NCBI GenBank assembly: GCA_911728435.2
Contig: OU452208.1
Location: forward strand, 7,254,001-7,318,000
DNA: 64,000 bases
Source: Apoderus coryli
Taxonomy: Eukaryota; Arthropoda; Insecta; Coleoptera; Attelabidae
Reading direction: 5' to 3'
The position numbers and the translations under genes are program-made. Of the stretch, positions 13,112 to 25,100 are shown piece by piece. Below the pieces are notes generated by a model. The model ran no database searches. It was not told the DNA's origin and saw only the letters and a list, made by a program, of their open reading frames with translations. Each line of letters opens with the position of its first letter. Within the stretch, counting starts at the first letter, position 1.

Positions 13112-16100
13112 TCAGCTACCATCGCTGCTATTACTATTGCCTTCATCCACATCTGCTAAAGATAATTTACTAAATGCATACATCCGATCTCTCAAACTAC
13201 TCCTTTTATTCATCCCACTACTGTTCTTCATTTTCGGCAAAATATTCACTATATCAATAATATTTGTCAACACAAAATCCGGTTGTGGATCAGCATCTTC
13301 CAGAAAATCATCCCCACTTAACGGTAGCCACACAGTACCACCGAAATTTGCTTGTATTCCACCCAGAATATCTGTTTCCAATTTATCACCTACCATTAGA
13401 CATTGCACAGGATCTACGCTGAGAAACCTAGTGGCTTCGTGAAAGATTTTATGATGCGGTTTCTCCCAAGGTAGATCTCCAGATATTCGAATTATATCAA
13501 AATAGGAATTTAGTGATAATTGGTTAATTTTCTCCCATTGTGAATTCGATGGACCATTACTGATGAGACCAATAAAGTAATGTTGTCGTAACGCTTGTAA
13601 AAGCGATGTAATTTCTATTGGAACTGCCAGGTATTTGTAGCGTAGTTGAAGCCACATTTGATAAATAGGTTCTGGAAAAGAATATACTTATGAGTGAGAC
13701 AAATTATAACCAAATATAGAACTGGAAATAGCAAAAACTTTCTAAAATTCGCAATTTTTGTGTTTCTATTGATCGAAAATAAATAAATAATTGCGGGTGA
13801 AACATTTTTTTGCTGAATATTTAAATATGCACGGGTAAATTTCCTGGTATTGACAAAAGTAGCATCGGCTATATACAAACATATTGTTATAACAGTTTAG
13901 ATGTGGCATAACTTTTTAATTTTTGATTCTATTTCATTATTTTTTTCACTAGACAAAAGATCGATTTCTTTAGGATTGCCCTGCACTTTGTCCTAATGAA
14001 ATTTTGGGTGCTAAAATGTTTATATACCAAGGTAGGTCAAAATGATGTTTTAATCGGAAGTTTAAAACGTCCTGTGAGACAAACATGCAATACATCCTTG
14101 TTCCAACATGATTTACGATGAAGCTGGGTGTGTTCCGAGCATTTTGTTTGTTATAGGATCTTGCTATCTCGTTTCTTTTACGAACTATGCATTTTTAAAT
14201 GACGCGGCAATATTTAAGGAGGATTCAGGTCCTTTTATGAAAAAAAGTTCCCATTAACATACGTCTGGAAATGCTTCCAGAGTTTCCATACCCATTCTGT
14301 TGGCTTTGAAATATGTTCTATTCGTGTAACATAAGTTGACCAATTTTTTTCACCAATTTTATATACTTCCAAAGAACCAATGTTGAAAATATTTAAAATT
14401 TCGTTATAGTTATAATGAAGATTTAAAATATATTTTACGGTAAAGTAAAGATATTAACCTTTCGGTTCGATTTCCCAAATAAAAGTGTCTTTATTCAGTA
14501 TCTCTATTTTACAGTAAAAAATAAAATATATTCACACCGTAGATACACGGTAAACCAAAAACAATTTATACCCAGTGTACCAAAAGAAATATTGGTAATG
14601 GATTTTTCTCCGCAAAAAAGAAAACTCAAATACTAGTAAAATTGTATCTATTATTTCTAACAAAAACAATTATTACCTACGCTAGGTATTTTCAAATACA
14701 AAATAGTAAAAGTACATTATAGATAATCCTATCCAAAACAAGGCTAGTGTCATAATTTTTACAAATCCCAGTATCAAATTAAAATTAGTTTTTTTCTTCT
14801 ATTACTACTAGTCCTTGTAATTAACATTTTAATTTGAGTTTAGGTCATCCACTTCTAATTGCCTTCACTAGTTGCAGTAATTGGCCATTTTTCAATCGAC
14901 TTTTCTCGATAGTGTCTTTATCTTTCAAGAATTTACCACGGAATTGTAAACGTTGTTGATCAGTAGGTATACCTTAAATTTGGATAATAATCTTAAAATA
15001 ATTCTACTAATGATGTCCTAATGCAATTTACCTGTAAACTCCACTAGTTTTTCTTTGATATTTAAAATAGTTTCTGTGGGATCTACTTCAACCCTTTGCT
15101 CTTCTCCTGTAAGTGGTTTCACACGCAAAATCATGTATGATGACTAAATTTGGTTTTATTTCTGATAATTTCACTGAAAATTTTGAATAAAATATTTGCC
15201 GAATATTTTTTTGTGTAGGTTACTTGAAATTTTGACAATGATTTGTCAATTTTTTTGACAATATAACGCGATTATTGCCCCACGTGTAGGCACCTGTCCA
15301 GTGATTGCATTCTTGTTTAAATAACTAATGCCCGTTTGCACCACATACCGTTTAAGTCACGATTTGTTCTAAGAGGCGCTTAGCATCTATTTTTTATTGC
15401 ACCGCGTTAAAACGTCACTTTAAATTTGCCTAAGTGTCACTTAAGTGAAGTGTTGAAGAATATTTTAAGTCACGATTTGTTCTAAGAGTCGCTTAGCATC
15501 TATTTTTTATTGCACCACGTTAAAACGTCACTTTAAATTTGCTTAAGTGTTCCTTAAGTTAAGACTCGAAAATTCTCTTCTTAAATGGAATTCTAACCTC
15601 AATATTGCTTTTATATTTTTCATTATTGGGTTGTTTACATTGTGTGGCGATTAAAAATATGGGATTATTGGATGATGATCTTGATGTTTTCGAATTAATT
15701 GAACATGGATTTCCAAGGAAGGTGTATGAAAGGCCGAATTATTTTTAAGATATGGAAAATTTAAGTTTTTTTCAAAGATTTCGACTGACGAAGCCTACGA
15801 TTCGGCCTATCCTAGACCAAATTGAGCATTTTTACTAGAATTTGATGAGATATGACAGCTTTCATTAGAAGATAAAGACCAGAAAGGGTCTTTGTGCTTA
15901 ACATACCTATTACTATTATATAGAGGTATAAATTAAAACCATAACAACTATTCGCAACTATACTTATAAATTATTATTTTATATGTAGCAATAAGAATTA
16001 TTGCTGTTATAAACGAGTTTGTTTTTGCTTTTTATCTAGTAACAGATTCAGTTGTTTATACTATTCAGAGCACTAGCTTATGGCGCCAAAATATTCAAAC

Positions 16101-19100
16101 AGCAAAAACAAAGCGAAATGCACGCCACCGATCCGCGTCGGCCACCCACGGAAACACGACCTAAGGGCGAACGTTCCCATTGGCTCGGTATAAAAGGAAA
16201 TTAACGTATGCTTACCTACTGCCCGACCAAAAAACTCTTCTTCATTGTCGGCTACCTTAAATTTGCTATGTTGACAAATTTACCCGATACTTAACTAAGT
16301 GCTATCTACTCATGATTCTGTGCAATCAATTCCGTTCTTAAAATTTAGGTGACCCTTAACTATTCTCTACTTAAACTGTATGTGGTGCCAACGGGCATAA
16401 ACAATGTAAAGGTTCTATTAATATTTTCCTACACTAGGTATACCTACTACTTTAATTATTGCGCTATTTATATTCACTAACGATCCTTTAATGAGATTCA
16501 TTATAATTGAGTTTTTCCTTTTGATACAGCCAATACAGGATCATTTAGTCTGTGTACCAGACTTTATGTCGAATATGACATTTCAGAATTCCAAATACCA
16601 TTAAGGCCCAGATAAAGTAAAGTATCAGATACGACGGCCGGCGGAATTTCTTTGATGTTTGTGTCCTAAATCTCGTGACCTTGACGCCATTATTATAATA
16701 GTTTTTCCGGGTTTATTCCTTTTGCCTTTTCGTTTGAGTATAAAGTAATGCCAACAATTCGGAATATTCCTTTTAATTTCAAACCTATTTTGTTGACGAC
16801 AAATTGATAATTAAACATAGTGTGTGTATAGTACCATTATCATCAATTGGAACTAGGTACTCAATTGTTTGTTTTATAATGTATTTTGAAATCTAAGTTA
16901 ATAATAAAAGTAAAAATAAAGTAAATTTTAGTAAAATTATTTGATTATAAACCAAATTCTCGATGTTCGTCAATATTATTTGTTCAACAGTTAAACTAAA
17001 AATTATTTGAATTGTATTTACATTTTAAACATATGGAGTGTATGCATTAAGGGCTAAATAATATTTCCAAAATTGAATTTAATATTTAATCATTCATCCT
17101 ATTGGCATAAAATTGAAAATAACATAAAATGTATTATAATTTTAAATACTCTACTACTAGTTACTCTTAAATCTGCATGTTTTATTTAAAAAGCGCAATC
17201 TCAGCATTTTGAACCATCATATTTCATGAAATATGGTTGTGATACCTACCTATATATACCAGGATTATTTCAAAGCTTTTCAAATTCATTGTTTCATTTT
17301 AAACAATGACTAAAGAGCAGTAAAAATGGCAGAAAGTAGACACTTTCACTTTAATAAAGAGGCCAAATTGTATTTCATTTTTACTAAGTTCATTAAACAG
17401 TAATTTTTTACGATGTTTAAAAATGGAATAATGATCAGTGAGAACTTGTAGTTCTCACTTGTGTTGCCGCAATTTAGGGATATTTTCTAATATGTCAAAA
17501 ACAACAACAACAAACAAAAATATCTTAATTCTTTAATAATATAAAATAACTGCTGTAATTATTATTATAAACTTGACTTTCCAATGTATAATTTCATATA
17601 GGTACGTACTGAGTACATGTAAACAAACCTTTCAATATCTTTCGGAAATTGGAAAAATAAACAATTCTTTAACACTGTTCTTGAAATACATCCAGGTACT
17701 AAACAATAAAATCCACCGGTTTTTGATCCCATGTTTTTTATAATAGCTTAATTATTATAGGTATAAAGAAGAAATACTAGAGTAGTAAAAACTACTGAAT
17801 ATACCCACAGATCTAGAATGTACCTAACCTATACAAGTAACTATATATTACGAACAATATATGATTTAAAGTACAAAATTAATAAACTATTAATAATAAA
17901 TTCTAATAACAAAATAGCAACGTTAATTTGAATATAAAAATATTAAATAATCAGATGATCACTTTAATTTAAGAATATAAACATATTTTTACATAACCTC
18001 AAAAATTTTATAAACAATACCAGCTGTTTCAAATAGTTTCAAATAGTTAAATGGTCCGGCAGAAGTGTGAAATATTTGGGTTTACTAAAGAAGAAATTAT
18101 AAAAAAAATACTAAAACATATATTTACTTGCTTTTAACTAATATTCAAATTTTCACGAATTTAATACCATTTAGTATTGTCATATTTACTTGAAACTTTT
18201 TTTAATCATTAATAATAAGTAATAATTGTGCAAGCATGTATTCATACTTTTGGCAAACACTATAAAAACTACTATAATAATGGCCGCCAACTTTTCCCAG
18301 TGTCTCATCTGTCCTGTTTATCTGGGATTAAGGCGCCGACAGACTATTATCACGTCACGTGAAGTCACGCCTTAGAAAAATACAGAGACTGTAACACTGT
18401 CGATCGTTTTTATTACATATTTTGACTGACCCTGACCCAGTGTTGCCGCTAGCGCGGTTTTAAATTATGTGCTGCGCTCTATCTAAAACTCAAAACTAGA
18501 TAGATACGCTTATATATCATTGTTTAAACTAATTTAATTATGCTTCTAGTTATGATTATGTTAAACTCGATTTTATTAGCAAATCTATGACAAAATTATG
18601 TTAAAATTCTATAATAATGTGTAAAAGGGCTCTCACGCATGATATAGCAGGCAAGGTATGCCGAAAATGTAGATTTGCAAGAACAAAATTATACAGTTGC
18701 CTATAATAACTTGCCATGAGCTACATAAGGCGTAGTCTACTTCTAAATCCATTTATAAGCAAGCATAAATTGTATTGCAAATTTTTCGGACATGCCGTGA
18801 TAGCATGTGATCGCATGTGACGTGATAATAGTGTGTTTCTGCCTTTACTATAAGCATGCACGCAAAAAGATCGTATATAACTCGCATTTAATGACCATTA
18901 AGGCACTCGTACGCATTCGCTACACTAGTGTTCGTAATTCTCATACTTGTAGGCACCGCCGTGTGTACAACAGAGTATGATGTATTTTTAAATCAACTGA
19001 ATAAAATGAAAGACACTTTCAGCCCTAGACAACATTCTTTATTTAATGTTTGATATTTAATATAGTTCCTGTGGGTTCTACTTCAACTATTGATGTTCCC

Positions 19101-22100
19101 CTGTATGTGGTGTCACACGCAATCTTTTAAGTATAATGACTACATTTTGTTTTATTTCTGCTAATTTCACTAAACATGTTGAATAAAATGTTTACGGAAT
19201 TCCTGTCATAAGGAAAATAATATTAACCATAGAACAATTATGTTCCAAATTATATTAAGCAACTAGGATTGATAAAATTGCTTATTTTCTGACGTCACCG
19301 TTGATCCAATTACTCTTAGCTCAGCTAGAACTAACTATTGAAGATTTTTGTTTGATACAGACTGTATACCTAATATGTTAACGCGAACTAAACACAAGAA
19401 GAAACTACTGTAATTGAAGGTCTGCTCTTTCACTGAATTATAAATACTTATAATGCACCTATAGATATATTTTTAGCTTCACAATATTTAAATCAAGTAT
19501 TCTGGAAAACAGAACCGGATAACATGCAAATCTTAACACCTAATGTATCCAAATAAACAAACAAAGGTCTTTATAAAATTTGTTAGGCACTATTTTAAGA
19601 GCGGAGGAATCGCCTCTAGCCAAGTAGTAGCTCGACAAAAGCAAAAGGATGACCGGGCGGAAACGCGTCCACACCAACGCAAGATATTTATTGAGGAGGA
19701 TTTCATGTGACCACATGTGCGTAAAAGTATAGAAAATCTCTGAAAAAGTTAAGTAAGTATTCTAAAAGTATCAAAAAACAAGATACATTTATAAATCTTA
19801 TGCATAGTAGTTTTACCACATGGTATATTTTTTAATTAAGTCAAAAAACCAAATGTCAAAAATGTACACACAATGACAATTTAGAAAACATTATTCCCAT
19901 TAACAAATCACATTAATGTAACCGTATGAATTTGCAACAATTCAAAATTTCCCAAGTGATTGAATCTATTCAATGATAATAAAAATTGTGACATTAACTG
20001 GTGATGAACAGCTAATCGATGTAGAACCTTCAGATAAAATTTTATTGCTCAAAGAGAAGTTGGAAGAAAAAGAGGGTATTCCACCGTCTCAACAACGATT
20101 AATATACCAGGGAAAGCAGCTGAAGGACGATAAAACGATAGCCAGTTATAAACTAAAAGGTGGCACTGTCTTACATCTGGTAGTGGCTCTACGAGGTGGT
20201 GAAGATTGTGCTTAAAATGAAGAAATCAACAAATCATTTAATGTAAATACAATTTTTCTAATGAACAAAATACATTAATCAATAGTCCTAGTAAGCCATT
20301 ATTTTCTCGCTTGGTACGTTTGAAAAAGATATTCAACTAAGTTGACAGAGTATAGTATATCATCGATATACAAAGAAATTAAATAAACTAACCTGTGCGA
20401 ATTTAAAAAATTTCTTGACACAAGTGGGATTTGAACCCACATCTCCCGATTGCCGGTCAGGTGTTTTGACCAATTAAACTACCGTGGCACATGTATGAAA
20501 CTTCTTTAATTCGTACATGCCTTGCTTCCTATCTACTGTGCTACGTCTCTTTATTATGCTGTGTTTCTCTCTCAAAAATAGTCATTTTATGAGAAACGTT
20601 AACTGTTTTGGTAAATATTAATACAACCCTGATTAGTGTGAGATGGGACTTTTAACCACCAATCACAAACAACTTATTTATATTCTTAACCATGGAATAG
20701 TTGCATAAACATTAAATAACTAGAAAAATTAAAGAAAAGAAATCTTTTAATATACACTAAAAAAATAACACAATTATTGAATAGTTATATCTTATTTATC
20801 TACATGCCCAACACTTCTTTAGACCCGTTTGCAAGTGCATGTGGGATTAAATTTCCGAATTTGTAAGTTTTGCAGCATGTCAGCGATATTTTGATGATTC
20901 GCGCCATCAGGACTAAACCATTGCACTTGTATACCTCTGGACATTGCGTTACGTTTAAGTCTGCCGTGTACGTCGTATTCGACTACTCTAACTAAATCAT
21001 TCTGACAGAGTTCCTCGTCGGATTCTTCATCTTGTGTAGGTACCTCTTTTTTGAGACAACGACTACCTTGTAGTAAGCGACTATATGGACCGAGCTTGGC
21101 CTCCTCTGCTGGATCGTATACTTCGACATCTACTTCCTGCTCCAATTCATCTGAAAAATAAATTTGGATACATATAAAGAAAGAAATCGATATTTCGCTG
21201 CAAGTGTAGTTCTAATTTCATGGTTCATTCATAACCTTACACATCTAGAGTTAATTAAATAGGTTGGGAAATTTAAAGTGGGAACATCAAAGGCCTGAAA
21301 CACCACCCGATCCACGATTCATTATTTAGTCATGCCTCATATTATCCAGACTGACTGACTTCAATCATCTCTACCGTGAGATGCGATGTGAAAATATCTG
21401 AGCTACACGATCATTCTTGCATTAAAATAATTTCAGGAGTATTTCAAGTGCCGAATTTTGTGTTGATGTTAATGGAGTAAATCCGGTCTTGCCTTGTTGC
21501 CAGATGTATAGCTTAAACCTTAGAATAAACCATACCTAGAATATATAGTAGGTATTTTCTTATGGATCTTGTCAGTGATCGAGAAATCTTTTGTAGTATA
21601 TAAAGCGATAAATATTTTTTCAGGGCGAAACATTGCAGATGAGTCTAGAAAACCTTAATTTCACGAAAAAATACGCGTTTCTTTCAATATAAACGTTGGA
21701 TTCACACCGTGCCATTGTTAGTAGTAGTTCATAACATTTTCTTTAAATATTAAGACAAACTCAAACGATGCGATATACTAATTATCGTGTTTATCTGCCA
21801 AATAAATAAAAACTAAAATCGCTGATGATATTGCACTGATTTCAGATAGCTTGGATAAGGCAGAGAAACTGCTTATGAGACTAACATCTGCTTCACATAA
21901 AGTTGGGCTTAAAATCAATCCATCGAAAACAAATTTCATGACAAATCTAGTCCCAAGCCGAAACTACTTAGTAGAAGGAAAAGAAATTTTCCAAGTTACA
22001 TCCTACAGATATCTGGGCCATGATATTACGATTGGCAGGGACAATCAAACCTGCGAAATCAAAAGAAGGATAGGACTAACGTGGGCCGCCTATGGGAAGC

Positions 22101-25100
22101 TGAAGCACATTTTTAAGTCCGAAACCCCCATATGCCTTAAGCGGAGAGTGTTTGATCAGTGTGTTCTGCCGGTTCTGACTTATGGTTCGGAGACCTTAAC
22201 TCTAACACGAAAATCGGTAAATAAAGTAAGAGTGGCCCAGCGAGCCATGGAACGCTCCATGTTGGGAGTCACGCTGAGAGACAGGATTCCGAATGATCGG
22301 ATACGTCAGAGAACAGGGGTTACCGATGCAATCCAGCGAATAACATATTTAAAGTGGAACTGGGCTGGACATGTCGCAAGAATGACCAACGAAAGATGGA
22401 CCAAAAAGATCATAGAGTGGAGACCTAGGCAAGATGCGTTCAGGAACAGAGGTCGTCCGCCGACCCAGTGGACGGATGACATAAAAAGAGTAACACCAAA
22501 TTGGATCCAGGATGCCCAGGATCGAAATAAATGGAGATCGTTAACGGAGGCCTATGTTCAGCAGTGGACGAGACAGGCTGTTTGATGATGATGATGAAAA
22601 TCGCAAAAAATTGTTTTTTCAAAAACTCCAACTAGAAATGGCGAATGTCCCATAACAATCGTACGCCAGTGAGGACATTTAACAAATAATTACTTACCTG
22701 TTTCTTGTGGAGCTACTGCAACAGGCGCCGTATCCACCGAACCCGCAGGTACATATACCAAAGGCACAGCAGCCGTATCCACCGGACTTGCAGATACATA
22801 TACGAAAGGCATAGGAGCCGTATCCACCGAAGCCGTAGGTACAGATACCTTAGGCACAGGAGCCGTATCCACCGAAGCCGCAGGTACAGATACCAAAGGT
22901 ACAGGAGCTGTATCCGCCGAAGCCTCAGGTACAGATACCAAAGGCAGAGAAGCCGTATCCACCGAAGCCGCAGGTACAGATACCAAAGGCAGAGAAGCCG
23001 TATCCACCGAAGCCGCAGGTACAGATACCAAAGGCAGAGAAGCCGTATCCACCGAAGCCGCAGGTACAGATACCAAAGGCATAGGAGCTGTATCCACCGA
23101 AGCCGCAGGTACAGACACTAAAGGCATAGGAGCCGTATCCACCGAAGCCGCAGGTACAGATACCAAAGGCACAGGAGCCGTGTCCCCCGAAGCCGCAGGT
23201 ACATATACCAAAGGCACCGGAGCCGTATCCACCGAAGCCGCAGGTACCGATACCAAAGGTACATGAGCTGTATCCGCCGAAGCCGCAGGTACAGATACCA
23301 AAGGTACATGAGCTGTATCCGCCGAAGCCGCAGGTACAGATATCAAAGGCACAGGAGCAACTGACATAGGAGGAGCAAACACAGGTGCTATAGTGGATTG
23401 AGTCAATTGCTCCTTCAGTCTACATCCACGTATGCAACAACAGTCCCCATCACTCTCCCCTGTCCCAATAACAAGTGGAGCCCCAGATAGATTACCTCGT
23501 CCCGCTATCACTGTATTTTCTCCCGTACTATTGTTATCACTGCCATATTCTGCTGCGTCTGTACGGAGACTACCAGCTGCACTGTTAGCACTACTATCGT
23601 CACTTATCGCCAATTGACGGTGAACATCCCTGTATTCATCAGATATAACTGGACTAGGTGCGAAATTGTATGGCGCAGCTATGGGGGGTTGAACAGGTGG
23701 TGTGTATTCATATGGTGCATCCTCACCTTCTAATTGAAGGGGATGAGTGGCGTCTGAATCAAAGGCACTGAGGTCACCGCAGACTACAAACGGAATGATC
23801 AATCTATAAAAGAAGATCAAAATACGTGACAATTACTTTAAAGCACAATTTTTAATTTGATAACATGACGCGCACCTCAAAAAATTATTGAGCTTAAAAA
23901 GTACTTGATAAACATTATAATTTGTTAATAAAATTATACTTTTTGGCAAATTTTCAACTCTAAAGGATGTTGATGAAATAATTAACCCCTTAAGACATTT
24001 TGTCTCAGAACTTTTTCGATACAAATTCTTCCATTTTCGGTAAAACTTAAGGATTTAATAGAAAAAATGTTGGTAAATGAATGGATGTTGTGTAAAGGAA
24101 AAAAAGTTAACTACAATTTTTTGTGGTGTCAGAGTTGGAGTTTCATTTCTTGGGTTCCTGCATATTATTGATTAAATTGAAATTAAAGATTTTAGATTAA
24201 TTAAATGTTATAAATCAAGATTATAATGCTCTCCAAAGGTTCTACTCATAAATCTTGGAAACAATTAGAAAAATATAAAATACTCTTGGTCTGCCTACTC
24301 ACCTATTTATCCCCGTCAGGTTGCTAAAGTCCTTATTCGTCACATCCAAAAATGGTGTTATCAATGTGGCATCAAATCCTTCCGGTGGACTAAAATCCTG
24401 ACATACTACAAATGCTTCTATACTAGAATTACGTGAACTTTTTGGTTTAGCTACATGAACCTCTTTAAACAATGTCAATAATTGATTAGTTAATATATCG
24501 TTATCTTTAGCACGGAATATTTTTGCAACAAATGTTCCACCTGTCTTGAGGACGTTGCAAGTAATATGTAAGGCTCCTAAAAACCATAAGTAGAATATCA
24601 AATATTATTAGGTAGATACTTAACCTTATTTACTAAGTAATAAAACGTCCTACATACCTAAAAGCAATTGCGCTTGAATATAAATGTCCATGCAATGTAG
24701 TCCCGTTACATCCGGAGCTCCATCACAAACAACCAGATCAGCCTTAGTGTCTGCAAATTCCATCATAATAGCTTGTGCTGTACTCAACTTCGTTATATCA
24801 CCCTGTAACTGAGTCACACCTGGTAGCGGGGCCATTGGTTGTAAATCAACTGCCACAATTTTAACATTTTCATTTTTCTGAGGTTTCGACTGATTCTCCT
24901 CTTGATTTTTCTCTTGATTTTTTTCTTGATTTTCCTCTTGATTTTTCTCTTGATTTTCCTCTTGATTTTTCTCTTGATTTTCCTCTTGATTTTCCTTTTG
25001 ATTTTTTGCTTTACGGTCTTTAGCAGCCTCATCAAATTGAGTGTAGAACAAATGGGTCTCCTCTTCAATTTCAATTGACTCGTTGAGATACAAACGACGA

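Noticed and set aside
22705..23617. Long open frames on the plus strand and in a second minus-strand frame across the FTSJ1 repeat
   Set aside because: They are products of the 45-bp period (a multiple of three), with Arg/His/Tyr- or Leu/Arg-rich nonsense; the [10 protein letters not shown] frame is the one joined to the FTSJ1 exons.
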